Positions 42,989 to 52,328 of a stretch of 64,000 nucleotides of DNA are shown here, one piece after another. The stretch is taken from assembly GCA_045614605.1 (NCBI GenBank), contig JAZLDH010000018.1, positions 62,001 to 126,000 on the forward strand, written 5' to 3'. The stretch's first letter is position 1. Each line of letters opens with the position of its first letter. This DNA comes from Onthomorpha sp937906975. GTDB taxonomy: Bacteria; Bacteroidota; Bacteroidia; Bacteroidales; P3. The translations under genes and the position numbers were made by a program. Below the pieces are notes generated by a model. It did not search any database. It was given only the letters and a program-made list of their open reading frames with translations, and had not been told where the DNA came from.

Positions 42989-44077
42989 ATGATAAATAAG
43001 GATAACTATTGTATTATAATGGCGGGCGGAATTGGAAGCCGCTTTTGGCCACTCAGTAGAACGAAAAAACCAAAACAATTTATAGATATATTGGGAGTAG
43101 GTGAAACTCTCCTTCAAATGACTTTTAAAAGATTTGAATCTATCTGCCCAATCGAAAATATATATATTGTAACAAGCAGATTGTATAGGGATTTGGTTTT
43201 GGAACAACTGCCAATGATTAATCCAGAGTGTATAATTACTGAGCCAATTAGAAGAAATACTGCTCCATGTATTGCATACGCTAATGCAAAGATTAAAAAG
43301 AAAAATCCAAATGCAAAGGTGGTTGTTGCTCCAAGTGATCATTTGATTTTGGATCAGAAGGAATTTATAAAAAAGATTGAACTTGGATTTTCTATTGTTG
43401 AAAACAATGATGTTTTGATAACACTTGGAATTGAGCCTACTTATCCTAATACAGGATTTGGTTATATTCAATATAATGATGATGATACTCTTTCTTCTGA
43501 GGTAAAGAAAGTGAAACTTTTCACTGAGAAACCTGAGTATGAAATGGCTCTTCAATTTATAAAGAGTGGTGATTTCTTGTGGAATGCAGGGATTTTCATT
43601 TGGTCTTTGAAGAGTATAGAAAATGCAATGAGTGAATTTTTACCAGAAATACACGATTTGTTTGATCAAGGTAGAGATTTCTATGATTCGGAAGAGGAAA
43701 ATGATTTTATAGATGTAACTTATTCGGCTTGTCCTTCGATTTCTATTGATTATGGTGTGATGGAAAAAGCCTCAAATGTGTATGTGATTCCTTCTTCTTT
43801 TGGTTGGAGTGATATTGGTACTTGGAATGCTTTGTATGAGCAAAGAGAAAAAGATGAAAATGCTAATTCTGCTTTGGGAAAGAATGTGATGACATACGAG
43901 GTTAGCAATTGTTTGATTAATACTCCAAAGGATAAGTTGGTTATCTTACAGGGTTTGGAAGATTATATCGTAGTTGATTCTGACAATATATTGATGATTT
44001 GTAAGAAAAGCGAAGAACAGCGAATTAAACAATTCGTAACAGATGTTGAAGTAGAAAAAGGAAATGATTATTTATAA
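42989..44077 (+). CDS. manC: Mannose-1-phosphate guanylyltransferase
   Basis: 362 residues: the stand-alone GDP-mannose pyrophosphorylase without the isomerase domain. Motifs IIMAGGIGSRFWPLSRTKKPKQF (nucleotide binding), TEPIRRNTAPCIA, VVAPSDHLI, FTEKPEYEMA and WNAGIFIW. Makes GDP-mannose for surface glycans, also the precursor of GDP-fucose. Followed 17 bases later by asnS. Confidence 0.94.
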   Translation: MINKDNYCIIMAGGIGSRFWPLSRTKKPKQFIDILGVGETLLQMTFKRFESICPIENIYIVTSRLYRDLVLEQLPMINPECIITEPIRRNTAPCIAYANAKIKKKNPNAKVVVAPSDHLILDQKEFIKKIELGFSIVENNDVLITLGIEPTYPNTGFGYIQYNDDDTLSSEVKKVKLFTEKPEYEMALQFIKSGDFLWNAGIFIWSLKSIENAMSEFLPEIHDLFDQGRDFYDSEEENDFIDVTYSACPSISIDYGVMEKASNVYVIPSSFGWSDIGTWNALYEQREKDENANSALGKNVMTYEVSNCLINTPKDKLVILQGLEDYIVVDSDNILMICKKSEEQRIKQFVTDVEVEKGNDYL

Positions 44078-44094
44078 AAAAACAAATATATAAT

Positions 44095-45498
44095 ATGGAA
44101 AACATTAAGAGAATAGAGATAGTAGATTTGTTTAAAGACACAATAAAAGAGACAATAGGTCAAGAAATTTGTGTAAAAGGGTGGGTGAGAACAAAAAGAG
44201 GTAATAAAAGTGTTGCATTCATTGCTTTGAATGACGGTTCTACAATAAAAAATATTCAAATTGTAGCAGATGTTGAAAAATTCTCAGAAGATACTTTGAA
44301 AAGAATAACAACAGGAGCTTGTTTGAAAGTAAACGGAAAGTTAGTTGAGTCTATGGGAAAAGGACAAAGCGTAGAAATTCAAGCAAGTGAAATAGAAATT
44401 TACGGAGAGGCAGATGTAGAAACTTATCCTTTACAAAAGAAAGGTCATACCTTAGAGTTCCTTAGAGAAATAGCTCATTTGCGTCCAAGAACCAATACTT
44501 TTTCTGCTGTTTTCAGAGTAAGACACGCTATGGCGTATGCAATTCACAAATATTTTAACGATAGAGGATTCTTTTATTGGCATTCTCCTCTTATAACTGC
44601 GAGCGACTGCGAAGGGGCAGGGGAAATGTTCCAAGTAACTACATTAGATCTTGATAATCTTCCAAGAGTTGATGGTAAAATTGACTATTCTCAAGATTTT
44701 TATGGCAGACATACATCTTTAACTGTAAGTGGACAATTAGAAGGTGAATTAGGTGCGATGAGTTTAGGTAAGATTTATACTTTTGGACCTACATTCCGTG
44801 CTGAAAATTCAAACACTCCACGTCACCTTTCTGAGTTTTGGATGATAGAACCTGAAATGGCGTTCTATGAAATCGAAGATAATATGGATTTAGCTGAAGA
44901 TTTCATAAAATATCTTGTGAAATACGCCTTAGAAAACTGTCAAGATGATTTGGAATTCTTGCAATCAATGTACGATAAAGAATTAATTGAAAGATTGAAC
45001 TTTGTTGTAAACAATCAATTTGTAAGACTTACTTATACAGAAGCGATAGAAATTCTTTCAAATGCAAAACAAAAATTTGAATTCCCAATACATTGGGGAG
45101 TAGATTTGCAAAGCGAACACGAAAGATACCTTGTTGAAAAACATTTCAAATCACCTGTTATCTTAACTGACTATCCTAAGGAAATAAAAGCCTTTTATAT
45201 GAAACAAAACGAAGATGGCAAAACAGTAAGAGGCATGGACGTTTTATTCCCTCTAATAGGTGAAATCATAGGAGGCTCACAAAGAGAAGAAAATATGGAT
45301 AAACTTCTTGCAAGAATGGCAGAAGTTGGAATAGAAGCAAAAGATATGGATTGGTATCTTGACACTAGAAGATTTGGCTCAGCTCCACACTCAGGATTTG
45401 GCTTAGGTTTTGAACGCTTACTTCTATTTGTAACAGGAATGAGCAACATCAGAGATGTTATACCTTTCCCACGTTATCCAAAGAACGCAAACTATTAA
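44095..45498 (+). CDS. asnS: Asparaginyl-tRNA synthetase
   Basis: 467 residues. N-terminal OB-fold anticodon domain (CVKGWVRTKRGNKSVAFIALNDGS), class II core with HSPLITASDCEGAGEMFQV, FGPTFRAENSNTPRHLSEFWMIE (motif 2), and GGSQREENMD with GFGLGFERLLLFVTG (motif 3). Charges tRNA-Asn directly. Very close to rpoN downstream. Confidence 0.97.
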   Translation: MENIKRIEIVDLFKDTIKETIGQEICVKGWVRTKRGNKSVAFIALNDGSTIKNIQIVADVEKFSEDTLKRITTGACLKVNGKLVESMGKGQSVEIQASEIEIYGEADVETYPLQKKGHTLEFLREIAHLRPRTNTFSAVFRVRHAMAYAIHKYFNDRGFFYWHSPLITASDCEGAGEMFQVTTLDLDNLPRVDGKIDYSQDFYGRHTSLTVSGQLEGELGAMSLGKIYTFGPTFRAENSNTPRHLSEFWMIEPEMAFYEIEDNMDLAEDFIKYLVKYALENCQDDLEFLQSMYDKELIERLNFVVNNQFVRLTYTEAIEILSNAKQKFEFPIHWGVDLQSEHERYLVEKHFKSPVILTDYPKEIKAFYMKQNEDGKTVRGMDVLFPLIGEIIGGSQREENMDKLLARMAEVGIEAKDMDWYLDTRRFGSAPHSGFGLGFERLLLFVTGMSNIRDVIPFPRYPKNANY

Positions 45499-45505
45499 TT
45501 TTCAA

Positions 45506-46867
45506 GTGGCAAAATCCCAAACAGCCTTAAAACAAATACAACGACAAGCACTTTCCCCACTACAAAAACTTAGTGGGGAATTGTTGGAGTTGGCTTCCGA
45601 GGATTTGGACAAAAGAATAGAAAAAGAAAAAGAAGACAACCCTTATCTTGAAGAAGAAAACGATTACTCAAATCATTGGTTTTCTTCCTCAAACGAAAAT
45701 ATCCACATCACAAACAATAATTACAAAGACCAAATCAGCCTAAACACAGCCTCAACCGAGACTTTATCAGAAGATTTGATAAATCAACTTCGTTTAAGCA
45801 ATATAAACGAAGAAGAATATCAAATAGGAGAAATCCTTATAGGCAATTTGGACGAAAGAGGCTACTTTACAAGAAGTCTAACCGCAGTAGCAGATGATAT
45901 TTACTTTGATACCTATCAAGAAATTGAGGTTTCCCTTATAGAAAAAGTGTTAAAAGTAATCCAAGGCTTTGAACCCGCAGGAATAGGAGCAAGAAATCAT
46001 CAAGAATGTCTTTATTTACAATTAAAAAGACTTGATAATAAACAGCCAATAGTTGAGATTTCCAAAAAAATAATATTGGAATATTGGGACGAATTTTGCA
46101 ATAAAAATCTAAAAACCTTGCAAACAAAACTCTCTTGCAAAGAAGAAGAGTTGGAAAAAGCCTTTAAACTAATACAAAGCCTTAATCTATCACCAGGATA
46201 TATAGAGTCGCAAAACGAAAAAGAACAATACATAACACCAGATGTAACAATTTGGAATGATAATGGCAAAATCAAATACCGACTCACAAAAATTTCTAAC
46301 AGAAGACTACAAATAAGCAAAGAAGGACAAAAACTGCTACAAGAATTAGAAGAAAAAAAACAATCGGACAAAGAAACGATAAAATTTCTCAAAGAAAAAA
46401 TTTCCTCAGCCAAGCTTTTCATAGACGCATACAACAATAGAATGCAAACTTTCGACACATTCGTAAAAGAAATCATATCTTTCCAAGAAGAATACTTTCA
46501 AGAGGGTGATGTAATGTTGTTAAAACCTATGAAATATGAAGACATAAAACTACGAACAGGCTTTTCCGAATCAACACTTTCGCGTTTGGCTAACGATAAG
46601 TATATGCAGACACATTTTGGTAACTTTAAAATAAGGAAACTCTTTACAAAATCAATAGAAAACCAAGCAGGAGAACACATATCCTCAGACTCAATACGCA
46701 ATATCATAACAGAATTAATAAACAATGAAGACTCCCTTTTACCACTCACAGACCAAGAAATACAAAACAAACTAAACGAACAAGGAATCACGCTATCAAG
46801 ACGTACAATCACAAAATACCGACAACAAATCGGTTTAAAATCAGCAGGAAAGCGAAAAATAAAATAA
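45506..46867 (+). CDS. rpoN: RNA polymerase sigma-54 factor
   Basis: 453 residues from a GTG at 45506; the longer frame beginning at 45455 lies inside asnS and adds residues that do not fit the family. Region I is AKSQTALKQIQRQALSPLQKL with the acidic EKEKEDNPYLEEE; the core-binding part includes ILIGNLDERGYF and GIGARNHQECL; the C-terminal RpoN-type box is SRRTITKYRQQIGL (ARRTVAKYRE in the consensus). The DNA-binding segment before it is present. Directs promoters needing enhancer-binding proteins; none is encoded in the window. First of a run with the M23 peptidase gene, which starts right after its stop codon. Confidence 0.93.
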   Translation: MAKSQTALKQIQRQALSPLQKLSGELLELASEDLDKRIEKEKEDNPYLEEENDYSNHWFSSSNENIHITNNNYKDQISLNTASTETLSEDLINQLRLSNINEEEYQIGEILIGNLDERGYFTRSLTAVADDIYFDTYQEIEVSLIEKVLKVIQGFEPAGIGARNHQECLYLQLKRLDNKQPIVEISKKIILEYWDEFCNKNLKTLQTKLSCKEEELEKAFKLIQSLNLSPGYIESQNEKEQYITPDVTIWNDNGKIKYRLTKISNRRLQISKEGQKLLQELEEKKQSDKETIKFLKEKISSAKLFIDAYNNRMQTFDTFVKEIISFQEEYFQEGDVMLLKPMKYEDIKLRTGFSESTLSRLANDKYMQTHFGNFKIRKLFTKSIENQAGEHISSDSIRNIITELINNEDSLLPLTDQEIQNKLNEQGITLSRRTITKYRQQIGLKSAGKRKIK

Positions 46868-47995
46868 ATGAACATACAAAAAATAATATTATATCTAACA
46901 TTACTTTTAGTAAGTGTATTTTCTTTTGCTCAAAACAATGAGAAAAAAGAAAAATCTGCTGCTAGACGCTTTGCAGACTCGCTTTACTATATACATACCA
47001 TAAAACCACAAAAACAACAAGAGAAAAAACAAGAATTAGAAGGTAAAATAGATTTAACCAAAACGCAAGAGGCTAAAACAAATATAAAGCCTAACTTTAT
47101 AACAAACGATTCCAAAATACCATCTTCCACATTATACGAAAGCACATGGTACACCGAAAGGGTGAAAGTCCCAAATTTCTCTATCAAAAACGTACCCGAT
47201 GAAGTAGTTTTAAGACTTATCAATCCAGATAAAGGACAAAACTTTTGTTTTCCTATAAAAAAACGCAAATCTTCCTCATACGGTTGGCGATGGGGCAGAC
47301 CCCATTCAGGAATTGACATAGCCCTCAATGTAGGAGACTCAATTCATGCAGCCTTTGACGGAGTTGTAAGATTAGCAAAATACAATGGCGGATACGGAAA
47401 CTGCATTGTCATACGCCATTACAACAATCTTGAAACCCTTTACGGACACCTTTCAAAAATCAACGTAAAAGTAGGACAAGAAGTAAAAGCGGGAGATGTG
47501 ATTGGCCTTGGTGGAAACACAGGACGCTCAACTGGTCCACACCTTCACTTTGAATGTAGATTAATGTACGCATGTTTTGACCCAGAATGGATATTTGATT
47601 TAGAAACCTACAACATCAAGACCTCATTTCTAAGAATAGACAAAACATACTTTGGAGTAGAATCCTCAGAACAAAAAGCCAACAAAAAAACTCAAAAAAG
47701 TAAACTCTCAAAAGTTAATGTTTACTTTGAAGATAAGCCATACATAAAACCTGCAACCATAATTGCAAAAGAAATGGCAAGGATAAAAAAAGGCGAAATA
47801 CCACAATACAACGTAAGAACATCAAAATCCAATCAATCAAACAGAGCAGGACAACAATTTATAGTGGCAAAGAAAGGCGAAAAACTAAAAGACATAGCCA
47901 GACGCTTTAAAGTGTCGTTTGAAGAATTGAAAAAAATGAATCCAACTATAAAAACAAACGTATTACAAGAAGAAACCAAAATAAGAATAAAATAA
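46868..47995 (+). CDS. Exported M23 peptidase with C-terminal LysM domain
   Basis: 375 residues with signal peptide (IILYLTLLLVSVFSFAQ). The M23 (lysostaphin-type) domain is central: YGWRWGRPHSGIDIAL with the first zinc His/Asp, and TGPHLHFECRLM with the HxH pair. The C-terminus has a LysM fold (FIVAKKGEKLKDIARRFKV...). Probably cleaves peptidoglycan cross-bridges, or acts as an EnvC/NlpD-like amidase activator since the metal ligands appear complete. Starts one base after the rpoN stop codon, and ribH follows by 3 bases. Confidence 0.92.
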   Translation: MNIQKIILYLTLLLVSVFSFAQNNEKKEKSAARRFADSLYYIHTIKPQKQQEKKQELEGKIDLTKTQEAKTNIKPNFITNDSKIPSSTLYESTWYTERVKVPNFSIKNVPDEVVLRLINPDKGQNFCFPIKKRKSSSYGWRWGRPHSGIDIALNVGDSIHAAFDGVVRLAKYNGGYGNCIVIRHYNNLETLYGHLSKINVKVGQEVKAGDVIGLGGNTGRSTGPHLHFECRLMYACFDPEWIFDLETYNIKTSFLRIDKTYFGVESSEQKANKKTQKSKLSKVNVYFEDKPYIKPATIIAKEMARIKKGEIPQYNVRTSKSNQSNRAGQQFIVAKKGEKLKDIARRFKVSFEELKKMNPTIKTNVLQEETKIRIK

Positions 47996-47998
47996 ATT

Positions 47999-48478
47999 AT
48001 GTCATCACAACTTAAAAATCTTTCGTCATACAACCAAGACGAAGTGCCCTCGGGCGAAAAGGAAATATTCGGAATCGTAGTTTCTGAATGGAACAATCAA
48101 ATTACAGATAGTTTATTAGAAGGAGCAGTAAGCACACTTTTAAAGTATGAAGTAGATGAAAAAGACATCGACATCATACACGTTCCAGGAAGTTTTGAAC
48201 TACCATTTGGAGCAGCAAAACTATTAGAAAAAAACAGAAGATTTAGTGCTATCATTTGTTTAGGCTGTGTTATTCAAGGCGAAACACGTCATTTCGATTT
48301 TATTTGCGATGCAGTAGCAAACGGAATCATGCAATTAGGACTTAAACAAGAAGTTCCAATCATCTTTGGCGTACTTACAACAAACGATATGCAACAAGCC
48401 ATTGACCGTAGCGGAGGAAAACACGGTAACAAAGGAGTTGAAGCCGCTATCACAGCGTTAAAAATGGCTGCATTATGA
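47999..48478 (+). CDS. ribH: 6,7-dimethyl-8-ribityllumazine synthase
   Basis: 159 residues. IHVPGSFELPFGAAKLL, LGCVIQGETRHFDFICDAVANG (with the catalytic His region) and VPIIFGVLTTNDMQQA. Penultimate step of riboflavin synthesis. Overlaps fmt by 4 bases as ATGA. Confidence 0.96.
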   Translation: MSSQLKNLSSYNQDEVPSGEKEIFGIVVSEWNNQITDSLLEGAVSTLLKYEVDEKDIDIIHVPGSFELPFGAAKLLEKNRRFSAIICLGCVIQGETRHFDFICDAVANGIMQLGLKQEVPIIFGVLTTNDMQQAIDRSGGKHGNKGVEAAITALKMAAL

Positions 48479-49440
48479 AAAACAAAAAGATAATCTTTTA
48501 CGGAACACCAGAAATTGCAGCATATCAATTAGAGAAGTTGCATAAAAATAATTATAACATAGTTGCGGTAGTTACACAGCCCGACAAACCATCGGGAAGA
48601 GGACAGAAAATTAATTATTCTGCCGTAAAACAATACGCAATAGATAATAACTTGCCGTTATTTCAACCTGTAAAGTTAAATCAACAAGACTTCATAGACC
48701 AAATCACAGCTTTGCAACCCGATATACAAGTTGTGTTGGCCTTTCGTATGATACCAAAAAGCATATACAGCCTTGCAAAATACGGAACCTTTAATCTTCA
48801 CACCTCACTCTTGCCACAATATCGCGGAGCCGCTCCAATCAATTGGGCAATCATAAACGGAGAAGAGCAAACAGGTATGACAACCTTTCTTCTTAATGAC
48901 AAAACAGATGAGGGAGAGATAATTTTGCAACAAACCATAGCAATCAATCCAGAAACCACAGCAGGAGATTTGCATGATGAAATGATGTTCACAGCCTTTG
49001 ACTTAATTGAAAAAACAATTGAAAGACTGCTAAGTCCAAATCTGCAAACCACCCCTCAAATTCAAAGTGAAAACCTTAAACCAGCACCAAAAATTTTCAA
49101 AGAAACAACAATTATAAATTGGAATGAAAAAGGTGAAAAAATTATCAATCTAATCAGAGGAATGAGTCCATATCCTGCTGCAACAACACAGTTTATAGAC
49201 AAAGTAGATGAAAAGATTTATCAATTTAAGGTCTTTAAAGCGAAATTTATTCCAAAGAATACAGAAGCAAATACTTGTGGGCAGTTTAAAATCCAAGACA
49301 AAGAAACAATAATTGTTAGCTGTCAAGATGGATATATTCAATTGCTTGATTTGCAACTAAGTGGAAAAAAACGAATGCCTGCAAAAGAATTAATCAAAGG
49401 ATTGAAATTGCAATCAGAAGTCTTAGAAAACGTAAAATAA
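48475..49440 (+). CDS. fmt: Methionyl-tRNA formyltransferase
   Basis: 321 residues. IIFYGTPEIAAYQLE at the start, NLHTSLLPQYRGAAPINWAIINGE (catalytic Asn-His and folate site), and DEGEIILQQ. C-terminal tRNA-binding domain with FKIQDKETIIVSCQDGYIQLLDL. Formylates initiator Met-tRNA. Confidence 0.96.
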   Translation: MKNKKIIFYGTPEIAAYQLEKLHKNNYNIVAVVTQPDKPSGRGQKINYSAVKQYAIDNNLPLFQPVKLNQQDFIDQITALQPDIQVVLAFRMIPKSIYSLAKYGTFNLHTSLLPQYRGAAPINWAIINGEEQTGMTTFLLNDKTDEGEIILQQTIAINPETTAGDLHDEMMFTAFDLIEKTIERLLSPNLQTTPQIQSENLKPAPKIFKETTIINWNEKGEKIINLIRGMSPYPAATTQFIDKVDEKIYQFKVFKAKFIPKNTEANTCGQFKIQDKETIIVSCQDGYIQLLDLQLSGKKRMPAKELIKGLKLQSEVLENVK

Positions 49441-49456
49441 TCCTAAGGAAAAATTG

Positions 49457-49498
49457 AATAATCCTAAGAAAAATAAATTTTTTTCTTAGGATTATTTT
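49457..49498 (+). terminator. Terminator after fmt
   Basis: Perfect 17-base stem AATAATCCTAAGAAAAA / TTTTTCTTAGGATTATT with a short loop. A half-site copy TAATCCTAAGGAAAAATT lies immediately upstream at 49439, the same core as in the terminator at 15425. Confidence 0.82.
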
Positions 49499-49518
49499 GT
49501 AGATATTAAAAAAACAAT

Positions 49519-49526
49519 TACATTTG
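49519..49526 (+). promoter_or_regulatory. -7 promoter box of the HU gene
   Basis: TACATTTG, 38 bases before the ATG. Confidence 0.6.
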
Positions 49527-49564
49527 CAACGATATAAATAAAACAAATTAAAAACCAAATAGAT

Positions 49565-49834
49565 ATGACAAAAAAAGAATTTACAGACAAAATGGCTGAA
49601 AGAGCTGGAATGTCAAAAATAGATGCACAAAAAGCGTATGAAGCATTTTTAGGCGTAACAAAAGAATATTTACAAGCAGGAGAAAAAGTATCATTCTTAG
49701 GATTTGGAGCATTTTCAGTACAAGAAAAAGCAGAAAGAACAGCAAAAAATCCTCGTACAGGAGAAATAGTAAAAGTTCCTGCAAAGAAAGTTGTAAAATT
49801 CAAAGCAGGTTCTGAATTATCTTCAAACTTATAA
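49565..49834 (+). CDS. hup: HU-family DNA-binding protein
   Basis: 89 residues. MTKKEFTDKMAERAGMSK, then VSFLGFGAFSVQEK and the DNA-binding arm RTAKNPRTGEIVKVP. Nucleoid protein that binds as dimer and bends DNA. Own promoter and terminator, consistent with high expression. Confidence 0.95.
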   Translation: MTKKEFTDKMAERAGMSKIDAQKAYEAFLGVTKEYLQAGEKVSFLGFGAFSVQEKAERTAKNPRTGEIVKVPAKKVVKFKAGSELSSNL

Positions 49835-49863
49835 TAATAAGGCTTAATAATAAAATGCGAAAT

Positions 49864-49896
49864 AAAAGGACTACAACACACAAGTAGTCCTTTTTT
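49864..49896 (+). terminator. Terminator after HU
   Basis: Stem AAAAGGACTAC / GTAGTCCTTTT with a 9-base loop and T run. Confidence 0.83.
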
Positions 49897-49906
49897 ACGT
49901 TAAAGA

Positions 49907-50503
49907 ATGTATTCAGTCGGATTAACAAGCGGAATAGGTTGCGGAAAGACGCTGATTTCAAATGTATTCAAATCATTTGGAATACCAGTCTTTAACTCTG
50001 ATTTGCAAGCCAAAGAACTCTACAAAGAAAAAGAGTTTTTGCAAGAAATAATCCAAACCTTTGGAAACACCATCATAGAAAACGGAGAATTTCGTGCTCA
50101 AAAACTTGCCGATATAGTCTTTAACGATAGCCAAGCACTTGAAAAACTAAACCAACTCATTCACCCAAAAGTATTAGACAAATACAAAAAATGGCAAAGC
50201 CAACAAACCACTCCCTATACCATATTAGAATCAGCCATAATCTTTGAAACCTCATGGCAAAAACACTTTGACAAAATCATAAACATAGAAACACCGATAG
50301 AAATTGCAATAGAAAGAGTAAAACTTCGCGATAAAATTTCCAAAGAGCAAGTCTTACAACGCATAAACAATCAAATGAACCCAGAAACCAAAAAACAACT
50401 ATCGGATTACAACATTTATCATGACAATAAGACGATGCTATTACCACAAATAATAGCAATTCACGAAGATATTTTAAAACAAATCAAAAACAACGCACAA
50501 TGA
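49907..50503 (+). CDS. coaE: Dephospho-CoA kinase
   Basis: 198 residues. P-loop VGLTSGIGCGKTLIS, SDLQAKELY, LIHPKVLDKY. Last step of coenzyme A synthesis. Overlaps the protease gene by 4 bases (ATGA). panD of the same pathway is at 8862. Confidence 0.94.
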   Translation: MYSVGLTSGIGCGKTLISNVFKSFGIPVFNSDLQAKELYKEKEFLQEIIQTFGNTIIENGEFRAQKLADIVFNDSQALEKLNQLIHPKVLDKYKKWQSQQTTPYTILESAIIFETSWQKHFDKIINIETPIEIAIERVKLRDKISKEQVLQRINNQMNPETKKQLSDYNIYHDNKTMLLPQIIAIHEDILKQIKNNAQ

Positions 50504-52152
50504 AAAAAACAATTTTTGCAATTATTTCACTCATTATGAGTTTTAGTGCTTTTTCTCAATTAAGCACTAATGAAAATCCTTACACTTACAAATTAGAAGG
50601 ATTTGATTATCAAAATATAACAACGTTAAAAATTGACAAACCCGACTTAACAGAAGTTATAGCAGAGGATTTAGAAAATGATTTAGAGAATAAGATGATG
50701 CGCTTTGGAGTTATAATGCCTATTTACAAAGACTTCTTTGAATTAGCCGATAAAAAACAAACCGCAGACGCTACCGTGTGGACGCTAAGCGTAGAAAGCC
50801 AAGACGCACAAGCCTTAATCTTTTACTCAGACAACTTCCAACTACCACGCACAGGTAAATTCTTTGTCTATAACCCAGAGAGAACAAAAGTTTTAGGAGC
50901 TTTCACACACAGAAACAACAACGAATTTAACACATTCGCAACAGAATACATAGAAGGCGATAAAATAATTCTTGAATACTATCAACCAAACACAGAAATC
51001 CAACAACCACAAATAGAACTTACAGAAATAGGTTACGCATATCGTGGCATAACAAAACTATCTGACGAATATCGTTCCTCAGGCGACTGTAATGTAAACG
51101 TAAACTGTTCAGAAGGAGATAATTTCCGTAACCAACAAAGAGGAGTATGTAGAATACAAGTAAGAATGAGCAGTTATTACATAGGTTGGTGTACAGGAAC
51201 ATTGGTAAACAACACAAATTATGACTTTGCACCATACGTTTTAAGTGCAGCACACTGCATTGAAGACGTTGCTTCAAACAGTTATTACAGCCAATTTGTA
51301 TTTTATTTTAAATATGAAAACAGTGGTTGTAGCACAGCAGGAGTAGAACCAAGCCGTTCTAAATCTTTGACAGGAACAAGCGTAAAAGCATACGACAATA
51401 CTTATGCTTCAAATGGTTCAGACTTTGCATTGTTCTTATTAAACGATGACATACCACAAACATACGACCCATACTGGTGCGGATGGGATAGAAGAAATAC
51501 AGCAGTCAATAGCGGCGTTGGCATACACCACCCAAGCGGAGACGTTAAAAAGATTTCCACATTCACCTCTCGCATACAAAGTTCATCATACGGTTCAAAC
51601 TCAGCCACACACTGGTATGTAGATTGGGTAGAGACTGAAAACGGTTGGGGAATTATGGAAGGCGGTTCTTCTGGCTCAGCATTATTTAACGAAAACGGAC
51701 AAATCATAGGCACACTTACAGGAGGAGCATCAGGTTGTGATGTATCTGCAAGTTACAAATATGACTTATACGGAAAAATGTCGTATCACTGGGAATCAAA
51801 CGGCAATGCAAATGCAAGAAAACTAAAACCATGGTTAGACCCAGCAGAAACAGGAACTAATAACGTATATGGAATGGATTATGAATCAGGATTATCAGAT
51901 GTAAACGCAGAAAACAATTCAGTAAAACTATATCCAAATCCTACAAAAGACGTAATAAATATCGCAATCACAGAACCAACAAGCTCAACTATAATAAAAA
52001 TCTATGACCAAGCAGGAAGAGTGATAGAAGAACACGCAACAACAAACAAAAACCAACAATTGAGCTTAAAACACTTAACAAAAGGAGTTTATACCATTAA
52101 AGTAATAACAGATAACGCAATACAAACACAACAAGTCATATTATGCGAATAA
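50500..52152 (+). CDS. Trypsin-like (lysyl endopeptidase-type) protease with T9SS sorting domain
   Basis: 550 residues: signal peptide (TIFAIISLIMSFSAFS), a prodomain to about residue 190, then a chymotrypsin-fold domain with YVLSAAHCIEDV (His), GSDFALFLLND (Asp) and EGGSSGSALFN (Ser). Several cysteines (GDCNVNVNCSEGD, GVCRIQV) recall Achromobacter/Lysobacter lysyl endopeptidase. The C-terminal about 75 residues (from VKLYPNPTKDVINI) are a T9SS type A sorting domain. Secreted proteolysis; specificity for Lys is a guess from the resemblance. Coupled to coaE and overlapping the next gene by 10 bases. Confidence 0.9.
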   Translation: MKKTIFAIISLIMSFSAFSQLSTNENPYTYKLEGFDYQNITTLKIDKPDLTEVIAEDLENDLENKMMRFGVIMPIYKDFFELADKKQTADATVWTLSVESQDAQALIFYSDNFQLPRTGKFFVYNPERTKVLGAFTHRNNNEFNTFATEYIEGDKIILEYYQPNTEIQQPQIELTEIGYAYRGITKLSDEYRSSGDCNVNVNCSEGDNFRNQQRGVCRIQVRMSSYYIGWCTGTLVNNTNYDFAPYVLSAAHCIEDVASNSYYSQFVFYFKYENSGCSTAGVEPSRSKSLTGTSVKAYDNTYASNGSDFALFLLNDDIPQTYDPYWCGWDRRNTAVNSGVGIHHPSGDVKKISTFTSRIQSSSYGSNSATHWYVDWVETENGWGIMEGGSSGSALFNENGQIIGTLTGGASGCDVSASYKYDLYGKMSYHWESNGNANARKLKPWLDPAETGTNNVYGMDYESGLSDVNAENNSVKLYPNPTKDVINIAITEPTSSTIIKIYDQAGRVIEEHATTNKNQQLSLKHLTKGVYTIKVITDNAIQTQQVILCE

Positions 52153-52328
52153 GAATAACAAGTATAGCAATATTATTATTAGCATCAATTCTTTGTCTCT
52201 CTTGCTCTACAAGTTCAAGAGGGGCAAAGATGCAAAAGACAAGAAAGAAAAAATGTAATTGTCCAACATTTTCTTACCAAAAGCCACAACAACAAAATAC
52301 CTATTACCTAACTGCACAAAATGTATAA
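52143..52328 (+). CDS. Small lipoprotein with CNCP motif
   Basis: 61 residues. Lipobox LCLSC at about residue 21, then SSRGAKMQKTRKKKCNCPTFSYQ. Short lipoproteins ending in a basic stretch and CNCPxF occur in Bacteroidota; their role is unknown. It overlaps the protease gene before and the acyltransferase after, so translation is coupled. Confidence 0.7.
   Translation: MRIRITSIAILLLASILCLSCSTSSRGAKMQKTRKKKCNCPTFSYQKPQQQNTYYLTAQNV

Noticed and set aside
42983..43555. 190-codon minus-strand frame opposite manC
   Set aside because: Ile/Phe/Ser-rich translation typical of antisense reading of AT-rich genes; manC motifs are on the other strand.
46012..46476. 154-codon minus-strand frame opposite rpoN
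   Set aside because: Antisense shadow; the plus-strand rpoN motifs are clear.
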